This document shows positions 9,091-16,603 of a stretch of DNA of 64,000 nt, piece after piece (position 1 is the first letter of the stretch; each line of letters starts with the position of its first letter). The position numbers and the translations under genes are program-made. The notes beneath the pieces were generated by a model. It made no database searches. It saw nothing but the letters and a program-made list of their open reading frames with translations, and was not told where the DNA came from. Source of the DNA: Neorhizobium galegae bv. officinalis (GTDB taxonomy: Bacteria > Pseudomonadota > Alphaproteobacteria > Rhizobiales > Rhizobiaceae); the NCBI GenBank assembly GCA_000985875.1, contig CCRI01000006.1, positions 124,001 to 188,000 of the forward strand. The letters are read 5' to 3'.

Positions 9091-9268
9091 ACCCCCTCTG
9101 TCCTGCCGGACATCTCCCCCTCAAGGGGGGAGATCGGATGCGGTACGACCTTCCCGCAACATTTGCCGTATCATTTGCAGCAAGGAAGGTAGCTGAGACA
9201 GGGAGGGGCGGCGCCACGAGTCAATCTCCCCCCTTGAGGGGGAGATGTCCGGCAGGACAGAGGGGGGT
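9091..9268. repeat. Paired inverted intergenic repeat (RIME-like)
   Basis: Two arms of about 44 bases in opposite orientation, 9091-9134 and 9224-9268, are separated by about 90 bases. Each holds a CTCCCCCTCAAGGGGG palindrome next to a CCTGCCGGACAT core. The same unit recurs at six or more other places in the window, always between genes. It lies between two minus-strand transporter genes and fills most of the 390-base gap; nothing else is seen there. Confidence 0.85.
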
Positions 9269-9341
9269 ATCGGGTGGGCACGGCAGGAGCCCGTATCGAA
9301 TCCGGATCGGAGCAAAATATCCCCCGGACCTCCGCGCCCCC

Positions 9342-10241
9342 TTACGGCGTCCCCGGCGGATCGATCGCCGGTGGTGCTGCGCGGCCGAGCCTGGCCTCGC
9401 GCCAGATGGTGAAAATGCCGGCGCCGATGACGATCGCGACGCCGAGGATCATGTTGGCGGTCATTACCTCGCCGAACACGAAGACGCCGATCAGGCAGAC
9501 CAGCACCGACTGGATATAGGACATCGGCTGCACGACAACCGCATCGAGCAGGTTGAAGGCGCGGATCAGAAGATAATGCCCGCTTATGCCGGTGATGCAG
9601 AGCACCAGCATCCACAGCCAGTCGGTGGGCGTGACCTGCGTCCAGTAGAACGGGCCGACGAGGGTGATCGTCACGGCGCCGACGACGCCGGTATAGAAGA
9701 AGGCCGTGTCGGAGGTGTCGGTGCGGCTGGCAAGCCGGGTCATGACGGAATAGAGCCCGAACATCAGCGTTGCGACCATCGGGATGACGATCCGGGCGTC
9801 GAAGGTGGCGTTGAGCGGGTTGACGATCAGAAGGATGCCGATAAAGCCGACGCCGATCGCCGTCCACCGCCGCCAACCGACTTTTTCGCCGAGGAAAGGC
9901 ACCGAAAGACAGGCGACCACCAGCGGCGTCGCCGCAAACATCGTATGGCTGGCCGCGAGCCCGACATGCGAGAAGGAGAAGATCGAGATGACGATCTGCA
10001 CCGCCAGCAGCGCGCCGCGGGCAATCTGCAGCCATGGCCGGCGGGCGCTTGCCGCAACCTTCACCCCGCCGGCCGAGCGACTGGCCAGCGCAAACGCAAA
10101 GCCCGCGAACGCCCAGTAGCGGATCATGGTGATGAAGATCGGCGGATAGGCGCTGCCCAGATGTTTGGAAATCCCGTCCTGCATCGAAAAGATCGTCACC
10201 GCCGCAATGGCGCAGATGAGGCCGGTGGACCGAGGGGTCAT
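9342..10241 (-). CDS. EamA/DMT family transporter
   Basis: 299 residues with ten predicted membrane segments arranged as two EamA repeats (about 1-140 and 145-290), the drug/metabolite transporter fold. A long open frame extends another 75 codons upstream but is charged and proline-rich and does not match the family, so the ATG at 10241 (MTPRSTGLICAIAAVTIFSM) is used. Its role is probably metabolite efflux; the substrate cannot be told from sequence. Confidence 0.85.
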   Translation of the reverse strand: MTPRSTGLICAIAAVTIFSMQDGISKHLGSAYPPIFITMIRYWAFAGFAFALASRSAGGVKVAASARRPWLQIARGALLAVQIVISIFSFSHVGLAASHTMFAATPLVVACLSVPFLGEKVGWRRWTAIGVGFIGILLIVNPLNATFDARIVIPMVATLMFGLYSVMTRLASRTDTSDTAFFYTGVVGAVTITLVGPFYWTQVTPTDWLWMLVLCITGISGHYLLIRAFNLLDAVVVQPMSYIQSVLVCLIGVFVFGEVMTANMILGVAIVIGAGIFTIWREARLGRAAPPAIDPPGTP

Positions 10242-10410
10242 GAAGGCAGTCTCTTTCGACAAACCGCCCGAAAACCCGGCCGGCGCATGAGGATCAGGCA
10301 GCGTATGGTGATGACCCCGTTGTGACCGTTCGGCAAGGGGCCGGACAACCTGCTTTTGCGAATAGCTGCCATGCGTGAGGTGGGGGAGTGGGGTGGTTGG
10401 GGCGTGGTGG

Positions 10411-10479
10411 CCGCTTTGCGCAAAGCGGTCATTGACGGAGACGCAAAGAGCGGTAACCTGTGTCAAATGACGGTCATTG
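10411..10479. repeat. Palindrome cluster upstream of the CHAT-like gene
   Basis: A perfect 18-bp palindrome, CCGCTTTGCGCAAAGCGG, lies at 10411-10428. The word CGGTCATTG occurs at 10426-10434 and again at 10471-10479, the second time inside the palindrome AATGACGGTCATT. The 318 bases between the DMT gene and the CHAT-like gene contain no gene. The cluster marks the left edge of the AT-richer segment and may be a repeat relic or a regulatory site. Confidence 0.6.
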
Positions 10480-10559
10480 CATACAAGGTTGCGTGACCGA
10501 AGTAGTTACTAGCCAGTCTCACTATAGCTACAAGTCATCGGGACTTCATTCCCCAAGCC

Positions 10560-12428
10560 ATGTCGACACCGATTTCATCTCCGCGTTTTAGTGATGTCGC
10601 AATCGTCGGCGACGATGCGTTCCTAACAGCAATGCTATGCTCTCGTCTGGCAAAGCAGGGAGAATATCTGACTGTCTTGGAAGCCCCCCGCATGGCACGA
10701 CCAGACGTGCAGGCTGAGGTGGTCACTTGCAACAACACTCTTGCACGGGTCGGAGCAACACGGAACTTTTTTGCTGGCGTAGAAATCGATGCCAAGAACG
10801 CTTTGAGTCCCTATTACAATGGCACTGAAATCACCGATGCATCCAGCGAAGACGTGATAGCTAAAATACCCGTACTGCATAACAACGGGGAACTTGTCTG
10901 GGGCCGAGACAACATTGGCGTTGGTCTTTTGAAGGCAATGCGGGAGAAAAAACACCTTGTTTTCTCTGATTCAGCGCCAACTCACACATATCAACGCGGC
11001 TTGAACTCGCATTTGGTGGTGGTCGAAGATGGCGATCCACTGGCTCAGGTGATAGCGGCCAACTATGCGTGGTCTCTTGGTGCTGGCATCTGCGTGATCC
11101 CCGAAGTGAGTAAAGTTGAAGAAGACGACATCCTTGCACGATTTTATTCGTCGTCGGATGTCTCACAAACGGTCTCACAACAGCAGATTTTGCGGGATCT
11201 CGCTGAAACTCTGCGGCTGTTAGTTGCTGATGCACCTATTCCCAAAGCTGGATCGGGTGCTTCGGTGACGTTTATCACCGGGAAACTTCCGTTCGGGTTT
11301 GCTTTTCCCGACATACCGTCCACACACCTGTTCGTTTATCCACGTTTGGGTGTTACGATCGTCAACGGCTTTGCGCGGCAGATAGATCGTACAATCGGTA
11401 CAGTTGTCGCCGCATTAGTTGATCCCAAGCAAACTGATGCTCCTGAGGTTGCCAAAGTCCGCGAAGCCCTTTTCAATCGCGGTAGCCTTATTCGGACGTA
11501 TGAAGGCGATGGTGCGTCGGTCCGCGCAATCAGCACAATGATCGACTGGTATCCTTATGACTTCCTCTTGATCGCTACCCATTGCGGTGACGTTAGCGGA
11601 GTACGTGACACTTATCGGTTCACCGACAGTGCCGGCAGTGAACGGGAACTTGTCGTTGATAGCGCCCCAGGCATTGCCACGACCGATGACCCTGATTTGT
11701 TCAAGGTCACGGTGATGAACGTGTTCCATAGCATCGATGGGGTATCGTGGACTGACCCTGATAAAGACAGCAAGGTCGAGGTCGGTACGGCTATCAAGGA
11801 CTGGATTGATCTAACGACAGGTGGAAGAGAGTTAAAGCCAGTCAAGAAGGAACAGATAGACCGGGTCTACGGCTCTGCTGCGCTTGCAATGTCCGATTTC
11901 AACTACATCGCAATGGTGCAGACGATTGCAGGGTATGGCAATCCAATCATCGTCAACAACGCCTGTGTTTCCTGGCATCAGCTTGCAAGCCGTTTCATGT
12001 ACGCAGGAGCCTCTACCTACATTGGGACGCTTGCCGAGGTTCTTCCGTGGGAAGCCGAAGAAGTGATTGTTAGGGCGATTACCAAGCACTACGACAAGCC
12101 ACTCGCTCATGCGATATGGTCCGCACAACGAGAGACCTATCAGGGCTCAGTGCGGAAGCCTTATGTCGTGACAGGAGTTTACACCTCGCAACTTCGGCCA
12201 ACGACGGCTGATGCACCTGAATACATTGCGCGTCGCATCCTTGGTATGATGGACATTCTCAGCAACCGCCGAAAAGGTCAGTTGACTGACTACGCGCTTA
12301 AGGAACTCGGGGAAACCATCGCCTACTACCAGCGCGAGTTCGAACATCTGGTCAAAGCCTACCCCAAATATAAGCCGATGTTCGACTCGCTCCTACAGTC
12401 ATTCCTCGCAAGACGGAAACGTGGCTAA
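10560..12428 (+). CDS. CHAT/caspase-like protease domain protein with unknown N-terminal region
   Basis: 622 residues. The C-terminal half (about 325-530) fits a CHAT peptidase of clan CD. A hydrophobic strand ends in IATHCGD, placing the catalytic His at 341. A second strand, PIIVNNACVSWH, places the Cys at 469. It is followed by the family's 'RFMYAGASTYIGTLAEV' and 'KPLAHAIWSAQR' blocks, equivalent to the flxaGA/slW and AlxxAq signatures. Residues 1-320 are unrecognised and contain a hydrophobic alanine/glycine stretch near 166-180. The tail (540-622) is helical and basic. No signal peptide is seen. Sampled lines of the gene are near 50% GC against more than 60% around it, with codons rare in the neighbours, suggesting recent transfer. 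CHAT proteases often act in bacterial immunity or programmed death after sensing a signal; that role is inferred here. No ribosome binding site is evident and no partner gene is adjacent. Confidence 0.75.
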   Translation: MSTPISSPRFSDVAIVGDDAFLTAMLCSRLAKQGEYLTVLEAPRMARPDVQAEVVTCNNTLARVGATRNFFAGVEIDAKNALSPYYNGTEITDASSEDVIAKIPVLHNNGELVWGRDNIGVGLLKAMREKKHLVFSDSAPTHTYQRGLNSHLVVVEDGDPLAQVIAANYAWSLGAGICVIPEVSKVEEDDILARFYSSSDVSQTVSQQQILRDLAETLRLLVADAPIPKAGSGASVTFITGKLPFGFAFPDIPSTHLFVYPRLGVTIVNGFARQIDRTIGTVVAALVDPKQTDAPEVAKVREALFNRGSLIRTYEGDGASVRAISTMIDWYPYDFLLIATHCGDVSGVRDTYRFTDSAGSERELVVDSAPGIATTDDPDLFKVTVMNVFHSIDGVSWTDPDKDSKVEVGTAIKDWIDLTTGGRELKPVKKEQIDRVYGSAALAMSDFNYIAMVQTIAGYGNPIIVNNACVSWHQLASRFMYAGASTYIGTLAEVLPWEAEEVIVRAITKHYDKPLAHAIWSAQRETYQGSVRKPYVVTGVYTSQLRPTTADAPEYIARRILGMMDILSNRRKGQLTDYALKELGETIAYYQREFEHLVKAYPKYKPMFDSLLQSFLARRKRG

Positions 12429-12550
12429 GGCGCGCGGCCTACTTCTTCCGAGTGGGGCCTATGTTCTGACATCACGACACAGCATGTCCGGAATGGGCGG
12501 AAAACGGACGAGGGCCTCTACTAAGCCCAACCAACGCCGCATCCCCACAC

Positions 12551-13204
12551 TCACCTCTCCACCAACAACCCCGAAACCAGCGTCAGAAACACCTCCACCG
12601 CCTTCTTCGACACCGCGTCCGGGTCTTCCGCATTGGCAATCCAGAGTGCGGCGCTCAGCGTCGCGCCGTTGACGAGGCGGGCGGTGGCTTCGGCGTCGAC
12701 GGGGCGGATCGTGCCCTGGTCGATCAGTTTCTGCAGGCTCGCGGTCGTGGCGCGGATGCAGGCGCTCTGGTTCGGCCATTGCGACGGATCGCCGAGCACC
12801 GCGGGGCCGTCGAGCAGCATGATGCGCTGGATCTCCGGCTCCAGGGACATCTCGATAAAGGCGACGCATTCGTCGACGAAAGCCTGCCAAGGCGTCTCGG
12901 CCCTTGATGAGATGGCGCTGAGCCGGTCGGACATTTCGGCGTCCATCTGCATGATCACCGCCATCAGCAGGCCCTTCTTGTCGCCGAAATGGTGGTAGAG
13001 CGCCCCGCGCGTCAGCCCGGCGCCGGCGGTGAAATCGTCCATCGAGGCTTCGGCATAACCTTGGCGCGCAAACGCGTGCCGCGCGGCCGCGATCAGCTTG
13101 GCCTTCGTTTCGGCGATCATTTCCTTGCGCGGCCTCGCGGCGCTCTTCAGGCCCGTGTCGGAAGCCATCTCGGGTGCGATCTTGTCTGCCATCTTCTCAG
13201 CCAT
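12551..13204 (-). CDS. TetR family repressor
   Basis: 217 residues. After a 25-residue basic/acidic lead, the TetR_N helix-turn-helix covers about 32-78, with GLTRGALYHHFGDKKGLL as recognition helix and following turn. The rest is a helical ligand and dimer domain. It is divergent from an MFS gene, and the 122-base gap holds three copies of one palindrome, so it probably represses both itself and the transporter until an inducer binds. The 122 bases between the CHAT-like gene and this gene hold only a GTCCGGAATGGGCGG repeat-like relic. Confidence 0.92.
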   Translation of the reverse strand: MAEKMADKIAPEMASDTGLKSAARPRKEMIAETKAKLIAAARHAFARQGYAEASMDDFTAGAGLTRGALYHHFGDKKGLLMAVIMQMDAEMSDRLSAISSRAETPWQAFVDECVAFIEMSLEPEIQRIMLLDGPAVLGDPSQWPNQSACIRATTASLQKLIDQGTIRPVDAEATARLVNGATLSAALWIANAEDPDAVSKKAVEVFLTLVSGLLVER

Positions 13205-13223
13205 GCGGACTCCGAATTATTCG

Positions 13224-13238
13224 CATACGCGTCGTATG
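13224..13238. promoter_or_regulatory. TetR operator copy 1
   Basis: Perfect palindrome CATACGNNNCGTATG (centre CGT), 19 bases upstream of the tetR start codon, in position to block the repressor's own promoter. Confidence 0.8.
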
Positions 13239-13242
13239 TTAA

Positions 13243-13271
13243 TTGACATACGAAACGTATGCGACTATTTA
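13243..13271 (+). promoter_or_regulatory. Sigma-70 type promoter of the MFS gene
   Basis: TTGACA at 13243-13248, a 17-base spacer, and TATTTA at 13266-13271 make a near-consensus promoter pointing to the MFS gene. Operator copy 2 occupies most of the spacer, so bound repressor would exclude RNA polymerase. Confidence 0.75.
13247..13261. promoter_or_regulatory. TetR operator copy 2
   Basis: Perfect palindrome CATACGNNNCGTATG (centre AAA), lying between the -35 and -10 boxes of the MFS promoter. Centres of copies 1 and 2 are 23 bases apart. Confidence 0.8.
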
Positions 13272-13276
13272 CCTTA

Positions 13277-13291
13277 CATACGCGGCGTATG
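13277..13291. promoter_or_regulatory. TetR operator copy 3
   Basis: Perfect palindrome CATACGNNNCGTATG (centre CGG), just downstream of the -10 box and 35 bases before the MFS start codon. Its centre is 30 bases from that of copy 2. Confidence 0.8.
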
Positions 13292-13326
13292 TAAGTCCTC
13301 ATTCAAAATAACCCAAGGAGCAGGCT

Positions 13327-14550
13327 ATGCCCAATCCCTATCGCGAAATATTCGCAAGGCCGGGTACGAAAGGTTTTTCCGCCGCCGCTTTCGTGGCGCG
13401 GCTGCCGCTGCCGATGACGACGATCGGCCTCGTCGCCATGCTTTCCCAGACGCATGGCGAATATTGGCTAGCCGGCGCGGTCTCGGCCACGTTTGCGCTC
13501 GCCAACGCCTTCATCTCCCCGCAGGTGTCGCGCTGGGTGGATGCCAAGGGCCAGTCGGCCGTACTGGTACCGACCACGTTAGTCACCTTTTTCGCGCTGA
13601 TCGGCCTTGCCACTGCTGCCTGGATGCGCTGGCCGATCTGGACCCTGTTCGCCTTCGCCCTCGTCGCCGGGCTGATGCCGAGCATGATGGCTCTGGTGCG
13701 CGCCCGCTGGTCGGAGATCTATCGCGACCGGCCGGAACTGCACACCGCCTTCGCCTTCGAATCGGTCATCGACGAGCTCGTCTATATCTGCGGCCCGGTC
13801 TTCGGCATCGGCCTCAGCGTCGCGCTCTTCCCGGAAGCCGGCGTGCTCGCCTCGGCAGCCTTCCTGGCGGTTGGCACGACGCTCTTCGTCGTCCAGAAAT
13901 CGACCGAACCGAAAGTCGATCCGCATCGTGTAAAGGGCGGCGGTTCGGTCATGCGGCTTCTGGCCATGTGGTTCCTGGTCGTGCTCTGCGCCGGCATGGG
14001 CATCATCTTCGGCACGGCGGAAGTCTCGGTCGTCGCCTTCTCGGAAGCGCTGGGCAACAAGGGTGCCGCCAGTTACATCCTGTCGGCATATGCCGCCGGT
14101 TCCTTCGTGGTCGGCATCGTCTTCGGCGCCATCAAGTTCAAGTCGTCGCTCGCCCGCCGGCTGCTCTTCGCAAGCCTGGTTGCCGCCGTCACCACGCTGC
14201 CCATGCCCTTCGTCGACAGCCTCTGGGGCCTGACGGCGGTGATCTTCCTCGCCGGCGCCGCGATCTCGCCGACCTTCATTTCCGCCATGACCCTGATCGA
14301 ACGCATCGTTCCCTCGTCGCAGGTCACGGAAGGCATCACCTATGCCATGACCGGCATGAGCATCGGCTTTGCCGCCGGCTCCTCGCTTGCCGGCTGGACG
14401 ATCGATGCCTACGGCGCCTCCAACGGCTTTTGGGTCGCCGTCGCCGGCGGCGCGCTGGCGTTCACGACGATGCTGCTGGGTTATGGCTTGCTGAACCGGC
14501 CGGAGCCGCAGGCGGTGCCGGGTGGCGTGGCGCTCAATCCCGCCGAGTGA
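13327..14550 (+). CDS. MFS efflux transporter under TetR control
   Basis: 407 residues with about twelve membrane segments. The start is an ATG after CAAGGAG. The loop after the second segment reads SRWVDAKGQ, an MFS motif-A variant. Divergence from a tetR gene with shared operators is the typical arrangement of an inducible drug or toxicant exporter, which is the inferred role. The gene is followed within ten bases by a strong hairpin. The substrate is not known. Confidence 0.87.
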   Translation: MPNPYREIFARPGTKGFSAAAFVARLPLPMTTIGLVAMLSQTHGEYWLAGAVSATFALANAFISPQVSRWVDAKGQSAVLVPTTLVTFFALIGLATAAWMRWPIWTLFAFALVAGLMPSMMALVRARWSEIYRDRPELHTAFAFESVIDELVYICGPVFGIGLSVALFPEAGVLASAAFLAVGTTLFVVQKSTEPKVDPHRVKGGGSVMRLLAMWFLVVLCAGMGIIFGTAEVSVVAFSEALGNKGAASYILSAYAAGSFVVGIVFGAIKFKSSLARRLLFASLVAAVTTLPMPFVDSLWGLTAVIFLAGAAISPTFISAMTLIERIVPSSQVTEGITYAMTGMSIGFAAGSSLAGWTIDAYGASNGFWVAVAGGALAFTTMLLGYGLLNRPEPQAVPGGVALNPAE

Positions 14551-14556
14551 TGGGAG

Positions 14557-14575
14557 GGGTCGCCTCGGGCGACCC
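14557..14575. terminator. Bidirectional hairpin between convergent genes
   Basis: GGGTCGC at 14557-14563 pairs with GCGACCC at 14569-14575 around a 5-base loop, in the 26-base gap between the MFS gene and the convergent GNAT gene. It could end transcription from both sides. Confidence 0.65.
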
Positions 14576-14576
14576 T

Positions 14577-15074
14577 TCAACTTTCCGGCGGCAGGCGCTC
14601 GAAATAATAGCGTTCCATCTCGGGCACGTAACGCACCACCTGAAAGCCCGTCTTTTCGAGCAGTCGCCGCGAGGCGGCATTTTCCGGCCGGGCAAAGGCC
14701 GCGACATTCGGCAGTTTCGGCACCTCGTCGGCTTCATGCATCGCTGCCGCCGTCAGCTCGTGGCCAAATCCCTTGCCCCAGCTATCGGGGTGAAAATAGT
14801 AACCGAGCTCGACGCCCCAGCCCGGATCGAAGGGATCGTCGTAAAGCCCGCCCCAGCCGATGATCCGGCCGCTCTCCTTCAGCTCCACGGTCCAGGGTGC
14901 GTAACCGTCGCGGCGGCGGCGCCATTCGTGCACCGCCACCCGCCGCCGGCATTCCCTCGGTGAGCTGTCCACATGGGTGAACCGCATCGCGTTCGAGTCG
15001 CCGAGGAATTCGAACAGGGCAGGGACGTCGGCAAGCTTTGGGCGTCTGAGGATGAGCCGGTCGGTAACGATCAT
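14577..15074 (-). CDS. GNAT family N-acetyltransferase
   Basis: 165 residues of the RimJ/RimL-like group: an opening TDRLILRRPKLADVPALFEF, a central GRIIGWGGLY strand, the acetyl-CoA pyrophosphate loop around SWGKGFGHE, and a C-terminal NAASRRLLEKTGF motif. It transfers acetyl from acetyl-CoA to an amine; the substrate is unknown. An in-frame TTG six codons earlier would overlap the MOSC gene, but the ATG fits the family better. Last gene of the DUF2339-HD-MOSC-GNAT run. Confidence 0.87.
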   Translation of the reverse strand: MIVTDRLILRRPKLADVPALFEFLGDSNAMRFTHVDSSPRECRRRVAVHEWRRRRDGYAPWTVELKESGRIIGWGGLYDDPFDPGWGVELGYYFHPDSWGKGFGHELTAAAMHEADEVPKLPNVAAFARPENAASRRLLEKTGFQVVRYVPEMERYYFERLPPES

Positions 15075-15088
15075 CGATGGGAACCTGA

Positions 15089-15940
15089 TCAAGCCCGCCG
15101 CTTGATCGCCCAGGCCTCCGGCCGCTCGGCAACCACGCTCGCCTCATCGCCGATCTTGATCTGCCCGGTACCGCGCGGCACGGCGTTCCAGCCGAACAGC
15201 GGGCCGGGCACGCGCCGGTCGGCGGACATGCGGATGCGGCCCATGGCCGGGATCGGGTCGGGCACGTCGCGCGAGCCGGTCTGCTGGTCCTGGGTGGTCA
15301 TGATGCAGCGGGCGCAGGGCTTGACGAAATCGAAGCGGATTCCGGCGATCTCGATACCGGTCCAGCCGTCCTCGGCCCAGGGCTGGTCGTGGTCGAGCAC
15401 GATATTCGGCCGGAACCGTTCCATGCCGACCGCGCCTTCGCCCTTCGCCGCCATGTCCGCATTGAGCGCGGCGAGCGATCCCGTCGTAGTCACCAGCACC
15501 TGGTAGCCGTCTGCAAAGGTCACCGGCGAATTGTCGCCCGCCCATTCGGGGCTTGCGACGCGCCGGGCCTGCTCGTCGAAGAACACCAGCCGGATATCCC
15601 GGCCGAGCCATTCCGACAGCGTTGCATTGGCCGCATCGTCGGCCAGCGCCGCGTTGACGCTCGATTTCCAGACGACCGTCTCCATGCGCCGGTCAGCCGG
15701 CGGCCGGGCGACGCGGATTTCACCTTGCCCCTCCATCGCGAAGCGCACGGAATCGGTTTCCGGGTAGACCTCGAGCCTGGCGAGCGGCTGCAATTCCCGC
15801 TGGGTGATGAACATGCCGGTCGGATCGACGACCATCATCTCCCGGTCGCCGGGAATGCCTGACGCCGCGATCTCCGCCTCGGTCAGGGCGATGCCGCGGC
15901 CGCTCTTCAGGGGATAGAAATTGAGTTCGCTGATCCGCAT
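15089..15940 (-). CDS. MOSC domain protein (YcbX-like)
   Basis: 283 residues. An N-terminal beta-barrel (MOSC_N, about 1-115) precedes the MOSC domain (about 130-280). The latter contains ERFRPNIV (174-181) and the sulfur-carrier cysteine region KPCARC (C209, C212). The family is related to the C-terminal domain of molybdenum cofactor sulfurase, and YcbX works with molybdenum cofactor in reducing N-hydroxylated compounds. The gene sits 12 bases after an HD gene in one transcription unit. Confidence 0.88.
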   Translation of the reverse strand: MRISELNFYPLKSGRGIALTEAEIAASGIPGDREMMVVDPTGMFITQRELQPLARLEVYPETDSVRFAMEGQGEIRVARPPADRRMETVVWKSSVNAALADDAANATLSEWLGRDIRLVFFDEQARRVASPEWAGDNSPVTFADGYQVLVTTTGSLAALNADMAAKGEGAVGMERFRPNIVLDHDQPWAEDGWTGIEIAGIRFDFVKPCARCIMTTQDQQTGSRDVPDPIPAMGRIRMSADRRVPGPLFGWNAVPRGTGQIKIGDEASVVAERPEAWAIKRRA

Positions 15941-15952
15941 GGGAAGTCTCCT

Positions 15953-16603
15953 TCAAATCTCGTCGATGAAAAGCTCGAGGACCTGTTTCAGCCGCGCATG
16001 CCGCTCGGTGGCAAAAGCCCGCCCCGCGGCCGTCTGGAAGCCGTCGGCGAGCTTGAACAGTTTCACCTCGAAATGGTCGATCGCAAAAGCCTTGTCGTCG
16101 AGCGGGCGATGTCTGGCGAGCGGATCGGCCGGGTCGTAGAGGCCGGAGCCCATCCGACCGGCGATATAGAAGCAGCGCGCCGCCCCCACCATGCCGATCG
16201 CGTCCAGCCGGTCGGCATCCTGCAGCATCTTCGCCTCCAGCGTCTCCGGCGTAATGTTCGCCGAAAAACTGTGCGCCGTCACGGCATGTGCTACGGCTGC
16301 GATATCCGCCTTGTCCCAGCCGAGATCGGCAAGGATCACGGACGCCTTCTCGGCCGCCAGCCGCGAGGCCTGCGCCCGCAGCGGCGAGTTCTTCTCCACC
16401 GACACGCAATCATGCAGCAGCACGGCGGCGGCCAGCACCCGCCCATCGCCGCCTTCCTTGGCATGGATGCGCATCGCATTGCGGAAGACGCGGAGAATAT
16501 GGGCGATATCGTGCGAGCCGTCGTCGCCCTCGGTCGCATGCGGGATCAGGGTCTCGGCAAGCGCCTCGAAAGGCGAAAAGGCGGCGGCAAGCGGAGCTGT
16601 CAC
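15953..16603 (-). CDS. HD domain phosphohydrolase (YedJ-like)
   Basis: 216 residues. The metal-binding pattern is H31/H35 (SHDIAH), the HD pair at 64-65 (LLHDC) and a later Asp in MLQDADRLDAIG, as in YedJ-type HD phosphohydrolases. It probably hydrolyses a phosphoester of a nucleotide or similar small molecule; the substrate is unknown. The GTG start overlaps the stop of the DUF2339 gene (GTGA), so the two are translationally coupled. Confidence 0.87.
   Translation of the reverse strand: MTAPLAAAFSPFEALAETLIPHATEGDDGSHDIAHILRVFRNAMRIHAKEGGDGRVLAAAVLLHDCVSVEKNSPLRAQASRLAAEKASVILADLGWDKADIAAVAHAVTAHSFSANITPETLEAKMLQDADRLDAIGMVGAARCFYIAGRMGSGLYDPADPLARHRPLDDKAFAIDHFEVKLFKLADGFQTAAGRAFATERHARLKQVLELFIDEI

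Noticed and set aside
9091..9268. Repeat pairs as rho-independent terminators only
   Set aside because: Stems are strong, but the paired inverted arms, shared cores and lack of T-runs fit a dispersed repeat family better; terminator activity may be a side effect.
10242..10466. N-terminal extension of the DMT transporter
   Set aside because: The added 75 residues are charged and proline-rich, unlike the family, and the first membrane segment starts right after the ATG at 10241.
13098..14963. A 621-codon frame overlapping the MFS gene
   Set aside because: It is an arginine-rich shadow in another frame; the MFS gene has a clear ribosome binding site, membrane segments and promoter.
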